Below are positions 24,637-36,159 of a stretch of 64,000 nt of DNA, piece after piece; position 1 is the stretch's first letter; each line of letters opens with the position of its first letter. The translations under genes and the position numbers were made by a program. Origin of the DNA: Metabacillus bambusae (GTDB lineage Bacteria > Bacillota > Bacilli > Bacillales > Bacillaceae); NCBI RefSeq assembly GCF_017497975.1, contig NZ_JAGDEL010000006.1, positions 186,001-250,000 on the forward strand. The letters run 5' to 3'. The notes below the pieces were generated by a model. That model saw nothing but the letters and a program-made list of their open reading frames with translations. It was not told the DNA's origin and did no database searches.

Positions 24637-25548
24637 TTGTCAAAAGAATACATTGTTTCAATGAGACAATGGTGTGATGAGATTTTAGCTAGCTACCACG
24701 GAATAACTGATGAGTTACAAGAACGCGAAATATCAGATACGTTTGAAGAATGGAAACAGCAATTGATCCAATTTCAAAATGAGCTTAGCGAAGAAAGCAC
24801 AATGGAAGAAATGGAAATTTATGATCGTGCAAATCAATTATACTTACAATTTAAGGGTTATTTTGAAGTAAGGGATGCTAAAGAAGTAGATGAAAAATCC
24901 CGAGTTCAAACTCACTCGGGTACAGTACCAATTGGTGAGCATACCCTCCCTCCGTTACCGTATAATTATGATGCATTAGAGCCTTACATTAACCAAGAAA
25001 TAATGAGATTACATCATGATAAACACCATAAAAGCTATGTAGATGGATTAAATAAAGCCGAAAAAGAGATGCAAAAAGCGCGGAAGTCTAATAACTTCGA
25101 TCTTATTAAACATTGGGAGAGAGAAGCTGCTTTTCATGGAGCTGGACATTATCTTCATACAATTTTCTGGACGATCATGAGTCCAAATGGAGGCGGAAAA
25201 CCCTCTGGCATGTTAATGAGAGAAATTAATCAATCCTTTGGCAGTTTCGAAAAATTTAAAGCTCATTTCACTGAGGCTGCAAACAATGTTGAAGCTGTTG
25301 GTTGGGCTATTTTAGTCTGGTCACCACGTTCACGACGACTAGAAATTCTCCAAGCTGAAAAACATCAAAATTTAAGCCAATGGGATGTTGTTCCAATACT
25401 TGTGCTAGATGTGTGGGAGCATGCCTATTACCTTCAATATAAAAATGAAAGAAAAAAATATGTAGATAATTGGTGGAATATTGTTAACTGGCGAGAAGTA
25501 GAAAGACGTTTTCATGAAGCACAGCAATTAAAGTGGAAACCATTTTAA
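24637..25548 (+). CDS. sodF: Iron/manganese superoxide dismutase with N-terminal extension
   Basis: The 303-aa product starts at TTG with aggggaggga upstream. Residues 1-95 are an acidic helical extension not found in standard Fe/Mn-SODs. The SOD domain follows from LPPLPYNYDALEPYI, with metal ligands in LHHDKHH, in FHGAGHYLH, and the Asp and His of VLDVWEHAYYLQY. It converts superoxide to peroxide and oxygen. The extension occurs in the B. subtilis SodF as well. The gene lies 64 bp after sqhC on the same strand and is probably co-transcribed. The metal cannot be decided by sight. Confidence 0.93.
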   Translation: MSKEYIVSMRQWCDEILASYHGITDELQEREISDTFEEWKQQLIQFQNELSEESTMEEMEIYDRANQLYLQFKGYFEVRDAKEVDEKSRVQTHSGTVPIGEHTLPPLPYNYDALEPYINQEIMRLHHDKHHKSYVDGLNKAEKEMQKARKSNNFDLIKHWEREAAFHGAGHYLHTIFWTIMSPNGGGKPSGMLMREINQSFGSFEKFKAHFTEAANNVEAVGWAILVWSPRSRRLEILQAEKHQNLSQWDVVPILVLDVWEHAYYLQYKNERKKYVDNWWNIVNWREVERRFHEAQQLKWKPF

Positions 25549-25562
25549 CATAGATGAAAGAG

Positions 25563-25678
25563 GGTGACTCAATACCAAAGGGTCAGACCCCTCCAGCACA
25601 ATATATAGCACCTTAAACGATAAAGGCTACTATATATTAGTAATGTTGGGAGGTGTCAGACCCTTTTGAGTCAGCCTC
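25563..25678. repeat. Long imperfect hairpin repeat with GGGTCTGACC arms (family D)
   Basis: The left arm gactcaa..aaagggtcagacccctcc pairs with the right arm ggaggtgtcagacccttttgagtc across a centre with aatatatag/ctatatatt. It lies between the convergent sodF and yocR genes and could act as a bidirectional terminator. A half copy is at 18866. Confidence 0.8.
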
Positions 25679-25683
25679 TACAT

Positions 25684-27030
25684 TTAAATGATACCTAAAA
25701 CATCTAAAAATACTAAAATAATGACAATTGGTGCAACGAATTTTAATAGCATATACCACAGGACAAATAGCTTCCTGCTCAGTGATGATCCTTGTAATAG
25801 CTCTTGATAGAGTGTTTCCTTTGAAAGTTTAAAAGGAACAAATATTGCAATTAAAAGTGCACCAAGAGGCATTAATATATTACTTACTAAAAAGTCTGCT
25901 GCATCAAAAATCGATTTTTCAAAAAGTGTAACATGACTCAAAACTCCAAATGAAAGTGCAGACGGAATTCCAACAATAAAAATGCATATCCCTAGTATCC
26001 AAGAAAACTTTTTTCGTTTTGATTCAACACCTTTTGCAAGTGGGGCAACAATTATTTCAAGCATTGAGAAGGCTGAAGTTAATGTTGCAAATAAAAATAA
26101 CAGTAAAAATGCGATTAGAAAGAAAACTCCAAATGGCATCTGGTTAAATACAGTCGGTAAAACATTAAATAATAAGACTGGACCCGCATCAGGTTCTAAC
26201 CCGAATGAGAATACAGCTGGAAAGATTGCTAATCCAGCAAGAAATGCTACTAATAGGTTTAATATTACAATCGAAATAGCAGATTGAGGGAGATTTTCAT
26301 TTTTTGATAAGTATGAGCTATAAGTAACCATTACAGATACCCCAACACTTAATGCGAAAAATGACTGTCCCATTGCATATAGAATCGTTTCAGATGTAAC
26401 ATTTGAAAAATCTGGTTTAAGGAAGAACATTATACCTTCCATTGCTCCATCTAATGTGACAGATCGAATAATTAATATAAAAAAGATGATAAATAGTGCA
26501 GGCATCATAAAACGGCTTGCTTTTTCAATCCCATTTGAAACACCTTTAGAAACCACATATATCGTGATCAGTAAAAATACGAATTGAGCAAAGATTGTTA
26601 AACCTGGATTTGTAATACTTTGACCAAATAATTCACCATACTCTTGTTCTGTAAGACCACTTAACCCACCTGTTAATCCTTTAAAAATATAAATTAAAAT
26701 CCAACCGCCCACTACACTATAGAAGGATAATAAAATAAAGCATGTTACAATCCCAAGACGGCCAATGAAATGCCATGATGAATTTGGTGCGATTTGTTTA
26801 TATGACTGTATCGCATCCTTTTGAGTGCTTCTTCCAATAATAAACTCACCTATTAATAATGGTAAGCCAACCAACAAAGTAAATAGAATAAATATTAGAA
26901 AAAATACTCCGCCTCCACTAGTACCAGCCACATATGGAAACTTCCAAATTGCTCCCAATCCAATCGCTGAACCTGCAGCAGCTAATATAAATGCCAGCTT
27001 TGAAGACCATTGTTCAACATTGTTTCCCAC
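25684..27030 (-). CDS. yocR: Sodium-dependent NSS-family transporter YocR
   Basis: The 448-aa product starts at GTG 27030 (agaggtgat upstream); a TTG at 27099 gives a longer, unlikely N-terminus. It is a neurotransmitter:sodium symporter relative with about eleven to twelve membrane helices. The first helix shows [30 protein letters not shown], the unwound Na+/substrate site of the LeuT fold. Bacterial members import amino acids with sodium. The substrate of YocR is not known. It converges on sodF in the same order as in B. subtilis. Confidence 0.92.
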   Translation of the reverse strand: MGNNVEQWSSKLAFILAAAGSAIGLGAIWKFPYVAGTSGGGVFFLIFILFTLLVGLPLLIGEFIIGRSTQKDAIQSYKQIAPNSSWHFIGRLGIVTCFILLSFYSVVGGWILIYIFKGLTGGLSGLTEQEYGELFGQSITNPGLTIFAQFVFLLITIYVVSKGVSNGIEKASRFMMPALFIIFFILIIRSVTLDGAMEGIMFFLKPDFSNVTSETILYAMGQSFFALSVGVSVMVTYSSYLSKNENLPQSAISIVILNLLVAFLAGLAIFPAVFSFGLEPDAGPVLLFNVLPTVFNQMPFGVFFLIAFLLLFLFATLTSAFSMLEIIVAPLAKGVESKRKKFSWILGICIFIVGIPSALSFGVLSHVTLFEKSIFDAADFLVSNILMPLGALLIAIFVPFKLSKETLYQELLQGSSLSRKLFVLWYMLLKFVAPIVIILVFLDVLGII

Positions 27031-27401
27031 AAAATCACCTCTACGTTTTCTCTTGTTAGCTAGTTTGATTAGAAATGACTTTGAATTAATAACCAACACT
27101 ATACAAACATCATATAAGATATCATTTTAACATTTTACTACGATAATTTAAATTGCAAATTTTAAAAAAATTGCACTTACTTTTATTAATTTGCATAATA
27201 ATATTATGAAATCTACCTTCGTTCATTTTTATTATGGCTCTTCTAGGTAAAGTTAATCTATCATTGTGTAAGTTCTTCATTCTTCTCTGATAGTTAAAGC
27301 CATATACTTCTTTCCCATAAGAGTGGGAAAAAATAATTGTTCCTATCAAACTTCAAAAAAAAAAAACAGAATGATGAAATTCATCATTCTGTTTAACCTG
27401 G
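27031..27401. other. Intergenic region between odhB and yocR
   Basis: This AT-rich space contains the odhB terminator (27355-27395) and the yocR start region. A 75-codon minus-strand frame (27122-27349) lacks a ribosome site and family resemblance, and I do not call it a gene. Confidence 0.5.
27355..27395 (-). terminator. Intrinsic terminator of the odhAB operon
   Basis: cagaatgatgaa and ttcatcattctg (27367-27391) pair perfectly; the A-run on the left gives a U-tail on the minus strand. Confidence 0.88.
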
Positions 27402-28655
27402 TTATCCTTCTAATAATAAAGATTCTGGATCTTCAAGAAGCGCTTTAACAGTAGCTAAGAAACTTACTGCTTCTTTACCATCAACAATACGATGATCGTA
27501 AGATAGCGCAATATACATCATCGGACGATTTTCCATTTTTTCAGCGTCTATCGCAACTGGACGAAGCTGAATTTTATGCATACCGAGAATTCCAACCTGT
27601 GGTCCATTTAAAATTGGTGTCGATAATAAAGAACCGAAGACCCCACCATTTGTAATGGTAAATGTTCCACCTTGTAAATCACTCAGACCTAATTTATTGT
27701 CACGAGCTTTTGTCGCAAGGTTTAATATCTCTCCCTCAATACCAGCAAAGTTTAAACGATCAGCATCACGAACTACTGGTACAACTAAACCTTCTGGTGC
27801 TGAAACAGCAATACCGATATCATAAAACTTTTTCATTACAATCTCATTACCTTGAATCTCTGCATTTAATAATGGATATTGTTTTAATGCAGCCACAACT
27901 GCTTTTGTAAAGAAAGACATAAATCCTAAACGGACATCATGTTGTTCGAAAAATTTGTCTTTACGACGTTTACGAACCTCCATTACATTTGTCATATCAA
28001 CTTCATTAAACGTTGTCAGCATTGCAGCTGTTTGCTGAACTTCTACTAAACGATTAGCAATCGTCTGTCTACGTCTTGACATTTTAATACGTTCAATAGG
28101 TTTACCTGGTTGTTCTTGCTGTACAGCCACAGATGCTTTAGGCGCAGGTTTCACTTGATCAGCTTGAACCTGTTTCACAGGAGCTTGAACAGAATGTGCT
28201 TCAACATCTTGTTTACGAACACGTCCTAGTGGATCAGCTACTTGAACCTGTTGTAAATCAATGCCCCGCTCACGTGCTAGTTTTCTTGCAGCAGGTGAAG
28301 CAATCGTTCGTTGTTTATGATCAGCTTCTGCAACATCATTTTGTGGACTCACTGGTTCTTCAGTTTTTGGTTCTACTTTTTCAGCATTAGTTTGCTCTGG
28401 TGCAGACGTTGAAGCTTGTCCTTTTTCGTCAATGACACCAATAGTTTCCCCAACCTGTACAGTATCACCGGACTCTTTATGTGTTTCTTTTAAAACACCG
28501 GAAAATTCTGCTGTTAATTCAACATTAACTTTATCTGTTTCTACCTCTAAAAGGTATTCACCTTTTTCAACTAAATCACCAGGTTGCTTAAGCCATTGTG
28601 CTATTGTTCCTTCAGTAATAGATTCTGCTAGTTCTGGTACCTTAATCTCAGCCAT
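27402..28655 (-). CDS. odhB: 2-oxoglutarate dehydrogenase E2, dihydrolipoamide succinyltransferase
   Basis: The 417-aa E2 core of the TCA-cycle complex transfers succinyl groups from lipoamide to CoA. An N-terminal lipoyl domain (about 1-77) carries Lys42 in [12 protein letters not shown] Pro/Glu/Gln-rich linker follows, then the E3-binding domain ([20 protein letters not shown], about 115-150), a second linker, and the catalytic domain ending with [16 protein letters not shown] (active-site His). The start has aagggggaacc upstream. It follows odhA by 101 bp on the same strand and forms a complex with OdhA and the shared E3 subunit. Confidence 0.97.
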   Translation of the reverse strand: MAEIKVPELAESITEGTIAQWLKQPGDLVEKGEYLLEVETDKVNVELTAEFSGVLKETHKESGDTVQVGETIGVIDEKGQASTSAPEQTNAEKVEPKTEEPVSPQNDVAEADHKQRTIASPAARKLARERGIDLQQVQVADPLGRVRKQDVEAHSVQAPVKQVQADQVKPAPKASVAVQQEQPGKPIERIKMSRRRQTIANRLVEVQQTAAMLTTFNEVDMTNVMEVRKRRKDKFFEQHDVRLGFMSFFTKAVVAALKQYPLLNAEIQGNEIVMKKFYDIGIAVSAPEGLVVPVVRDADRLNFAGIEGEILNLATKARDNKLGLSDLQGGTFTITNGGVFGSLLSTPILNGPQVGILGMHKIQLRPVAIDAEKMENRPMMYIALSYDHRIVDGKEAVSFLATVKALLEDPESLLLEG

Positions 28656-28756
28656 GTTGGTTCCCCCTTGAGCACTTGCAACTTACTTTTAATAGCTGTC
28701 CATTCAAGCTACTATCAAAAAGAATAGCTAGCTGGATAATTGCAAGTGATTCCTAT

Positions 28757-31618
28757 TTATTTAGATTTTACAAATGATTGGTCTAATACTTTTTGAGTCA
28801 ATGCTTCAGTTACAATTCTTTCTTGATCCTTTTTATGAATATTTGGATCTCCTTCAGCAGGACTTTGTCTTCTTCTTCTACCAATATATCGTACTGGAAC
28901 TCCCTCAGGTGCAATATCACGTAATCTAGGATCAATAAACAACCAAGCACCCATATTTTGTGGTTCTTCTTGAACCCAAACTATTTCTTCAAGAGATGTC
29001 ATTTGCTCAATAATAGATGAAATTATCTTTTTAGGGAAAGGATAAAGTTCTTCTACTCTTAAGATGTGTACCCAATCTGTATTGACTTCTATAGTGTTTA
29101 ACTTATCTGCTAAATCAATTGATACTTTTCCACTACATAATACAAGTCTTTTCACTTTTTCTGGAGAATGGCCTAGACCTGGTTGTTCAACTACAGGCAT
29201 AAACTCTCCTTCGCTTAGCTCAATGATATCAGAAACTGATTGTTGTTTACGTAATAAGCTTTTTGGAGTCATAATGACTAATGGGCGAACTTCCTCGCGT
29301 TTCAACAAATCTGCTTGACGACGTAAAATATGGAAATATTGAGCTGCACTTGTTAAATTTGCAACTTGCCAGCTATCTTCTGCTGCCAATTGTAAGTAGC
29401 GCTCTAAACGTGCACTTGAATGTTCAGGACCTTGTCCTTCAAATCCATGAGGTAAAAGCATTACTAAACCAGACTTTTGACCCCATTTCGCTCGACCTGC
29501 TGCTATGAACTGATCAAAAAATACTTGGGCAGCATTTGCGAAATCACCAAATTGTGCTTCCCATAAAACTAATGTTTCAGGTGCGAACACATTATATCCA
29601 TATTCAAATCCCAGTACAGAACCTTCAGATAATGGACTATTGTGAACTGCAAATGATGCTTTTGCATCTTTTAAACGGTGAAGCGGTGAGTAAGTTTCTC
29701 CATTTTCAGTGTCGTGAATAACAATATGTCTGTGCGCAAATGTACCACGTTGTGAATCCTGTCCTGTTAAGCGGATTGGTGTACCATCTTCTAAAATGGA
29801 CGCAAAGGCCAATGCTTCTCCTAAAGACCAATCTACTTTTCCTTTTTCAGAAAGTTCTTTTGCTCTTTTCTCTAAAATTCTTTGCAGCTTAGGAAATACT
29901 TTAAAGTTTTCCGGCCAGTTCACAATCTCTTCATTTAATTTTAGTAAATTAGCTTTATCTACTGCAGTTTTTAAATCCGGCAATCCACTATTCACAAATT
30001 CAGGAAGCTTTATTTCGTGAGCCTGTGCTACATTTTTATCAGGTACTTTTTGAAAAGCCTTCTCAAGAGTTGTTTCAACTTCTTCGATTATCTTTTTAAT
30101 ATCTTCAGACTTTAAAACGCCTTCATTTTCTAATTTATTACCATATAATTCACGGACTGTTGGATGTTTACGTACCTTTTCATATAACTTAGGCTGAGTC
30201 ATTGATGGTTCATCCATTTCGTTATGTCCAAATCTTCTATAGCCGATTAAATCGATTAAGAAATCGCTTTTAAACTTATTTCTGTATTCCATTGCAATCA
30301 GTACAGCAGCTAGACACGCTTCTGGATCATCTGCATTTACGTGGACAATCGGAATTTCATAACCTTTTGCTAAATCACTAGCATATTTTGTTGAACGAGA
30401 ATCACGGCTTTCTGTTGTAAATCCGATCATATTATTGGCAATGATATGTATCGTCCCACCAGTTTGGTAACCTGTTAACTTATTTAAGTTAAGTGTTTCA
30501 GCAACGATTCCTTCTCCAGGGAATGCAGCATCTCCATGAATTAAGATGGCCATTGCATCACTAACATTTAGCTTCGGATAGCCCTTTTCAGAACGATCCT
30601 CTTGAGCTGATCGTGTATAGCCTTCAACAATTGGATCAATAAATTCTAAGTGACTTGGATTGTTTGCTAATGTTACTTTCGCTCGAACTGTATTTTCATC
30701 TTTAATTTGTTTATTTGCTCCTAAATGATACTTAACATCACCGCTCCAACCATAATTAATGCCTATTGAACCTTCAGAAGGTACTAATTCTTTATTCGGT
30801 GCATGTTGAAATTCAGAAAAAATAATTTCATACGGCTTGCCAAGTACATGTGCTAATACATTTAAGCGACCACGATGGGCCATACCAATGTTTATTGTAT
30901 CTGTTCCAACTTGTACAGCACTAGAAATCAATTCATCAAGAATTGGTACAAGCATGTCCAACCCTTCAATTGAAAAACGCTTTTGTCCAACAAAAGTGCG
31001 ATGGAGGTATTGTTCAAAACCTTCAACCTCTGTTAATCGTTTTAAAATTGAAGTGCGTTTTTCATTAGATAAATCCTTGAAAATACTTCCGGATTCAACC
31101 ATTTTTACTAGCCAAGTTTTTTCTTCATAATTGTGTACATGGCTGAATTCAAATGCGATTGAACTCTTATATACCTCTTTTAAGTATCTATATGCTTCTA
31201 GCCCATTTGTTACATGTGCTGGAGCATCCTTGCATAAAAGATGAGCAGGTATTTCCTTTAAATCCTCTTCTGTTAAATCATATTCTTCAAGAAGAAGAAA
31301 TTCATTTTTTTCACTACAATCCTCAAATGGATAAATAGCTGCATTTAAGTGTCCATGTCTGCGAATATTTGTTACTAGATTGACTGCTTCTGCAATTTTG
31401 GTCATTTTATCAGCACTAAGGTGTTCGTTATCAGCTGATATTGTCATTTGATTAGTCTGTATAGAAGGAGAGCCCCAGTTATCAAAGATTTCCTTTAATT
31501 CTATATCAATAGAGTTAGGATCAACTTTATATTGATCATATTGCTCCATGACATAGCCGAGGTTTGGACCATGGAAGTCTTCCCAAGGGAATTTTCTCTT
31601 CAGTGTACCTTCTGACAT
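28757..31618 (-). CDS. odhA: 2-oxoglutarate dehydrogenase E1
   Basis: The 953-aa thiamine-diphosphate enzyme decarboxylates 2-oxoglutarate and hands the succinyl unit to OdhB. Visible: N-terminal [35 protein letters not shown], the ThDP motif [41 protein letters not shown], and [24 protein letters not shown]. The length is normal for Firmicutes OdhA. A ggggg-type ribosome site precedes the ATG. It is the first gene of the odhAB operon; a cre-like sequence at 31731-31747 is discussed among the rejected items. Confidence 0.97.
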   Translation of the reverse strand: MSEGTLKRKFPWEDFHGPNLGYVMEQYDQYKVDPNSIDIELKEIFDNWGSPSIQTNQMTISADNEHLSADKMTKIAEAVNLVTNIRRHGHLNAAIYPFEDCSEKNEFLLLEEYDLTEEDLKEIPAHLLCKDAPAHVTNGLEAYRYLKEVYKSSIAFEFSHVHNYEEKTWLVKMVESGSIFKDLSNEKRTSILKRLTEVEGFEQYLHRTFVGQKRFSIEGLDMLVPILDELISSAVQVGTDTINIGMAHRGRLNVLAHVLGKPYEIIFSEFQHAPNKELVPSEGSIGINYGWSGDVKYHLGANKQIKDENTVRAKVTLANNPSHLEFIDPIVEGYTRSAQEDRSEKGYPKLNVSDAMAILIHGDAAFPGEGIVAETLNLNKLTGYQTGGTIHIIANNMIGFTTESRDSRSTKYASDLAKGYEIPIVHVNADDPEACLAAVLIAMEYRNKFKSDFLIDLIGYRRFGHNEMDEPSMTQPKLYEKVRKHPTVRELYGNKLENEGVLKSEDIKKIIEEVETTLEKAFQKVPDKNVAQAHEIKLPEFVNSGLPDLKTAVDKANLLKLNEEIVNWPENFKVFPKLQRILEKRAKELSEKGKVDWSLGEALAFASILEDGTPIRLTGQDSQRGTFAHRHIVIHDTENGETYSPLHRLKDAKASFAVHNSPLSEGSVLGFEYGYNVFAPETLVLWEAQFGDFANAAQVFFDQFIAAGRAKWGQKSGLVMLLPHGFEGQGPEHSSARLERYLQLAAEDSWQVANLTSAAQYFHILRRQADLLKREEVRPLVIMTPKSLLRKQQSVSDIIELSEGEFMPVVEQPGLGHSPEKVKRLVLCSGKVSIDLADKLNTIEVNTDWVHILRVEELYPFPKKIISSIIEQMTSLEEIVWVQEEPQNMGAWLFIDPRLRDIAPEGVPVRYIGRRRRQSPAEGDPNIHKKDQERIVTEALTQKVLDQSFVKSK

Positions 31619-32064
31619 CTAACATTACCCCCAACTATTCGTAAATGATCAGAAATTAATTTCTGATTCGTAGGAAAGTTAAATATTATCCTACAATATT
31701 ATTTAGTGTTACAAGTATAGTAGTATGATATTGAAACGCTTCCAAACACTATTTTACCATTGCTATCTCCACATTCCAAGCGAAGTTAATGAAAAATATC
31801 AAAAAAATTTCATATTTTTTTGTTAATTGTTAAAAAGCACACAGTAATTGATCGAAATGTTTGAATTCCCCTACTGATTACTTGTTTTCCATGATACTAT
31901 CATACAACAAATCCTGGGTGAAAAAGGTTAATTTTTATTTTTTTACAGTATTTTTATCAACTTTTTTTTAAAACAAATAGAGCAAGTGTATTTATTGATG
32001 GAAGGGTTGTTTTAGCATTAATAAAAGACCTCTAGTTTCTTTACTAATAGCTAGAGGCCTAAAG
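31619..32064. other. Upstream region of odhA
   Basis: The 446-bp AT-rich region includes the palindrome atcagaaattaatttctgat (about 31648-31667) close to the odhA start, and the terminator of yojO at its other end. I see no clear promoter core. Confidence 0.4.
32020..32062 (-). terminator. Intrinsic terminator of yojNO
   Basis: gacctctag (32027-32035) and ctagaggcc (32051-32059) form a hairpin with a U-rich tail on the minus strand. Confidence 0.8.
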
Positions 32065-33984
32065 TTAAATGGTCTTTAAAAGTAATCTTTTCAATAACGG
32101 AAATAGTTGCTCTGGAAGCTCTTCTATTTTATCAACAAAGATACTATATTTTCCATATATATTCTGAATCGTCTTTTTTGTGGTTTCGTCAATTTCTCCA
32201 CGTGATAAAAATACGTTCATTACTTCTATTCCCAGTTTTCTTGCCTCTAAAACTGCTTCATGTGTGTCAATAATACCATTTCTCTCATATCCCATTGCAG
32301 CAGGTTCACCATCTGAAAATACGAGAAGAAACTTTTGTTTTTCATTTCGCATCGTTAATTGCTTTGTCATATGTCTTATAGCGTAACCATCACGGTTATC
32401 CTCTTCCGGTGATAGCTGCATGATCTCAGGACCGGATTGTTGCTTTAGAGAATCTTCAAATGTTATTACGGTGTGGAAATGATTTGGTTGACGTGTTTTT
32501 GAAGCTTCATTTGTATCTTCCCAGAATCCAACGATTTGATGTGGTACTCTCACCGATTTTAATGTTTCATGAAAAAGTGTGATTCCTAATTTCGTTTGTT
32601 CCATTTTATTAAACATGGATGCAGAACAATCGACTAAGAGTGTAAAAACTGCATCAATTTGCTGCGATTTTTCTTGTTTTTTATAAAATAACTTCGGATT
32701 TTCATCAGTAAGAAGTCTTAATAGTTTTTTATTTAACCTACCGATATGAAGATCAGTTCTAGGTAGAGTTCTTTTATGCTCCAATGTTTTCTGAATCATT
32801 AGCTTTAGCTTATTCTGAAATAAAAGAATGTCATTGCGATCTTTTTTATATTGATCTATTTCGTTTAGTAAAGGTTGTTTAGCTTCAATAAATACAGGAA
32901 CTGCAAATTTATTTTCTTTACCATAAACAAGGTCACCTGCCATGGAACGATCTTCACTTTTATTTTCCAATGCTTCTAATTTTGAATAATCGTTCTTTTT
33001 CGCTTTTTTTGACGTGCCTTGAACCATCGCAAGTGCTTGATCACCATCATCACCTTCACGGACAATACCATCTCCATTTATTGTCGTGTTTGTCCCTTGC
33101 TCTAAATCAAATTGTAAAAAGCTTTTCGTAGGTTTGCTAGTTTCACTATGCCAAGTTGGTAACTTGTCTCCATGTACATCTTCATCACCTTTTTTGGCTT
33201 CCTCCAGAGAGTCTTTATTTTTCAATTTAGATTTACGTTTTAACTCATCAAAAAGACTATTTGTTTGATAGGACCCATAAGGTAAATCAGCTAAATAGAA
33301 ATAGGTATTTAGCATATCTTTTTCAAGCATTTCTTCTAAAACATCCATTATGTCTAAGACAATTTGGATAACCGCTTTTGTTGTATTTACTTCATAAACT
33401 TGAAAGATTTTAGATTCAATAAATGGAAGAGCACGATCCACACTTTCTGATAATAATGGCATTTGTTCTAATGGAGATTGTGCTGTTAATCGTAAATAAA
33501 GAGTATTAAAGAGAGCATCTGTCAAAATACTACGTTCTTGATGAATGGTTAGCTGACTTTGAAAATATTTTCGATATAAAGTTCTTCTTACCTCAAAAGC
33601 TCGTTTTGTACCTGGTCGTTCTTTTTTACATAATTCCTCAAGGCGTATATCTTCTAATAACATACATAATTGTTTCGCAAAGCCTTCAAGCTTTAATAGC
33701 TTCGTTTTCTCGATAAATAATCCGATTTCTTGAAAGTTTGTATGATAAAAATTACCAATACATCTTAGATAAATATCACTTTTCAATGCTGGAACAGTTT
33801 CGTTTTTTTCACGATGATCCCAAAAATGGCTAACATATATTTTCCCCTGTGTGGGATCTATATAAGATTGTACACTATAGTCAACCTCAATATCACTCAG
33901 TTTCGTAAGTGCCTTTGCAAGGTCAGATAATTCCATAAATAAAAAGGAATCAACTTGTTGATCGTTAAACTTAATAAATCTCAA
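32065..33984 (-). CDS. yojO: VWA-domain protein YojO (NorD/CobT-like)
   Basis: The 639-aa product has a C-terminal von Willebrand A domain (about 430-639) with the metal-ion site DCSASM, a later threonine, and FSDGEP. The long N-terminal part is helical and charged with a mid-region Lys/Glu/Asp-rich linker. Such proteins partner MoxR-type AAA ATPases and help load cofactors or remodel enzymes, as NorD with NorQ. The gene starts 10 bp after the AAA partner gene ends, so they form an operon. The target is not known in Bacillus. Confidence 0.88.
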   Translation of the reverse strand: MRFIKFNDQQVDSFLFMELSDLAKALTKLSDIEVDYSVQSYIDPTQGKIYVSHFWDHREKNETVPALKSDIYLRCIGNFYHTNFQEIGLFIEKTKLLKLEGFAKQLCMLLEDIRLEELCKKERPGTKRAFEVRRTLYRKYFQSQLTIHQERSILTDALFNTLYLRLTAQSPLEQMPLLSESVDRALPFIESKIFQVYEVNTTKAVIQIVLDIMDVLEEMLEKDMLNTYFYLADLPYGSYQTNSLFDELKRKSKLKNKDSLEEAKKGDEDVHGDKLPTWHSETSKPTKSFLQFDLEQGTNTTINGDGIVREGDDGDQALAMVQGTSKKAKKNDYSKLEALENKSEDRSMAGDLVYGKENKFAVPVFIEAKQPLLNEIDQYKKDRNDILLFQNKLKLMIQKTLEHKRTLPRTDLHIGRLNKKLLRLLTDENPKLFYKKQEKSQQIDAVFTLLVDCSASMFNKMEQTKLGITLFHETLKSVRVPHQIVGFWEDTNEASKTRQPNHFHTVITFEDSLKQQSGPEIMQLSPEEDNRDGYAIRHMTKQLTMRNEKQKFLLVFSDGEPAAMGYERNGIIDTHEAVLEARKLGIEVMNVFLSRGEIDETTKKTIQNIYGKYSIFVDKIEELPEQLFPLLKRLLLKTI

Positions 33985-33994
33985 TGTAATAACC

Positions 33995-34888
33995 TCACTC
34001 GAATAAAGTCTCTGCTAGATTACGAATGGCCGCTTTTTCCCTTTCATCCTCTAGCTTATCAACTATTCCTCTTTCAATCGCGCGAAGTGGTGGTAAAAAT
34101 CCTGCTAAATCACAGGTGTCTATTAATGCACGAATTGAAGCTGCTTCCTCTGATACTTGCCCATTATGTACAAGTGCAAGCAAATCTGCTGAAAGCTTCG
34201 TAAAAGTATTTAATAATTTCTGATCAGTAAGTCTTGATTGGCTTTGCAAGACATTATTTAATTCTTGACCTTGAATATAAGGTACATCGATTACGACAAA
34301 ACGATTTTTCAGCGCCTCATTTAAAGGTACTGTCCCGACATACCCTTCATTTATTGCTGCAATCACACCAAAATATTTATCTGCTTTAATAACTTCACCA
34401 GTAAATGGATTTGTGATCATTCTTCGATAATCAAGCACTCCATTTAATATAGGTAATGTTTCAGGTTTTGCCATATTTATTTCATCAATATATAATAAAT
34501 GTCCACTTTTCATTGCTTTTACAACAGGACCAGACACAAATTTAATCGTTGTGGATCCATTTTGATTTTCAATTGTTTTAAATCCTAAAAGTGCTTCCGC
34601 ATCCATATCAATTGAACAGTTTATACTGTGCATTGGTTGTTGAAATAAATTAGACAATGTTTCTGCAAGCTTTGTCTTACCAGATCCTGTTGGACCTTTT
34701 AATAAAACATTTTTCCCTAATGCCAGTGCAATCATTGCATCTATTAAAATCGAATCATCTGATGGAGTAAACCCGCCTTGCCCCACTAATAAAGCTTCTT
34801 CATCCTTAATTGGGCATTGTGAACGATTTTGTATAAGTGTTTTTATTTCTTCAGGTAAATTAAAAGATTGTAAATTATCCATATTCAA
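33995..34888 (-). CDS. yojN: MoxR/NorQ-type AAA+ ATPase YojN
   Basis: The 297-aa product has a Walker A motif KGPTGSGKT near residues 69-77, Walker [11 protein letters not shown], sensor region [20 protein letters not shown], and an arginine-rich C-terminal lid. MoxR-family ATPases remodel partner complexes with a VWA protein, here YojO encoded directly downstream. The ATG has aaagaaggac upstream. Same gene order as in B. subtilis. Confidence 0.9.
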   Translation of the reverse strand: MNMDNLQSFNLPEEIKTLIQNRSQCPIKDEEALLVGQGGFTPSDDSILIDAMIALALGKNVLLKGPTGSGKTKLAETLSNLFQQPMHSINCSIDMDAEALLGFKTIENQNGSTTIKFVSGPVVKAMKSGHLLYIDEINMAKPETLPILNGVLDYRRMITNPFTGEVIKADKYFGVIAAINEGYVGTVPLNEALKNRFVVIDVPYIQGQELNNVLQSQSRLTDQKLLNTFTKLSADLLALVHNGQVSEEAASIRALIDTCDLAGFLPPLRAIERGIVDKLEDEREKAAIRNLAETLFE

Positions 34889-35052
34889 ATTGTCCTTCTT
34901 TCTAACTTATCTATCTCTTTTTATTAACATAACAAAGATGAGTATACTAGAAACGAGTGTTTGTTACAAAGGAAACGAATAGAAGAATGTCGTTAACTAA
35001 ATAGTGAAAAATGCCAGCTGTAGATTTTTATTTTTAGGCAGTATTAACATAT

Positions 35053-35086
35053 AAAAAAAAGAACCTATCAATTAGGCTCTTTTTTA
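35053..35086 (-). terminator. Terminator of the cwlS-like gene
   Basis: aaaagaacct and taggctctttt pair around a short loop and run into A/T tracts. Confidence 0.7.
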
Positions 35087-35106
35087 AATAGATAACTAAC
35101 TAATTT

Positions 35107-36159
35107 TTAGAAACGTTTAGCACCTAAATAGCGTTGCTTCCAATACGAATTATCTAAGTTGGATATTGTAACACCTGAACTACTAGCATGAATAAATTCA
35201 TTATTTCCTAAATAAATTCCCATATGTGAGGGACCTGCTTTATAGGTTGTAAAATAGACAAAATCACCTTTTGAAGGTGTACTAATTGACTTCATCATAT
35301 CCCAATATCCCGCTGTGCTTAAACGAGAAACAGATGTAACTTTATTTAGGACATAGTAAATGAATCCACTGCAATCAAAACCAGAAGGTGTATTCCCAGC
35401 CCATCTATACGGAGTACCCATTAAGGCTTTAGCTTCACTAATCATTTTATCAACTTTACTTGAATTGGTTGAAGTTTCCGGAGCAACTGTTTTATCCTCA
35501 GCAGGTGTATTTACTGCCCCTGTCAGCTTTAAAACTTGCCCGATTCTTATCTGGTCTGATGTTAGATTATTAGCAACCTTAATCTCTGCGATAGTTAGGT
35601 TATTCTTATTGGCGATTTTCCATAAAGAATCACCAGATTTTACTGTGTATGAACTAGTTGTACCTGTTTGAGTAGGCTGCTTAACAGGTTCTTCTGTTTG
35701 ACTATTTCCTGTTGATTGTGTAGTCGATTTATTTACGATAAGATTTTGCCCTACGTAAATCATATCACTTTTTAGACCATTGAGCGTTTTCAATTCAGCT
35801 ACTGATGTACCATACGACCTAGCTAAATCCCATAAAGAATCTCCAGATTTCACCTTATGTGTTTTAGTAGAAGTTTCCGGTGTTGTTGATGTTTTTGGTG
35901 TTGTTTCAGATTTAGCTGGTGTTCCAGAAGACGGATTATTAGTTGTACCTGGAATTTCTAGAACTTGTCCTACCCTTAAGAAATCCGACTTTAGTCCATT
36001 CAGACTCATTAATGTATTAACAGACGTGTTATATTTATGAGATATCTCCCATAGAGTATCCCCGCTTTCCACCTTCACATTGTCTGCTGCGGCAATTGTA
36101 GTAAATAGGGACGATCCTACTACAGCTGTTGCTGTCAATCCAATCAGTTTTTGTTTCAT
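35107..36159 (-). CDS. cwlS: LysM-NlpC/P60 peptidoglycan endopeptidase, CwlS/LytF-like
   Basis: The 350-aa secreted wall hydrolase cuts the D-Glu/meso-DAP bond of stem peptides by family knowledge. A signal peptide (1-25, ending TIAAADN) is followed by three LysM domains (about 28-72, 99-142, 173-216), each with the VKSGDSLWxxA pattern and separated by Ser/Thr/Pro linkers. The NlpC/P60 domain (about 236-350) has the catalytic Cys in FDCSGFIYYV and His in GPSHMGIYLG, plus EFIHASS. B. subtilis CwlS at this locus has four LysM repeats, so one repeat is missing here. The ribosome site taggaggta is strong. Confidence 0.9.
   Translation of the reverse strand: MKQKLIGLTATAVVGSSLFTTIAAADNVKVESGDTLWEISHKYNTSVNTLMSLNGLKSDFLRVGQVLEIPGTTNNPSSGTPAKSETTPKTSTTPETSTKTHKVKSGDSLWDLARSYGTSVAELKTLNGLKSDMIYVGQNLIVNKSTTQSTGNSQTEEPVKQPTQTGTTSSYTVKSGDSLWKIANKNNLTIAEIKVANNLTSDQIRIGQVLKLTGAVNTPAEDKTVAPETSTNSSKVDKMISEAKALMGTPYRWAGNTPSGFDCSGFIYYVLNKVTSVSRLSTAGYWDMMKSISTPSKGDFVYFTTYKAGPSHMGIYLGNNEFIHASSSGVTISNLDNSYWKQRYLGAKRF

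Noticed and set aside
27122-27349. 75-codon minus-strand frame between yocR and odhB
   Set aside because: No ribosome site, no recognisable motif, very AT-rich intergenic DNA.
31731-31747. cre-like site (ttgaaacgcttccaa) upstream of odhA
   Set aside because: It lacks one position of the 14-bp consensus spacing, so CcpA binding cannot be claimed from sequence alone.
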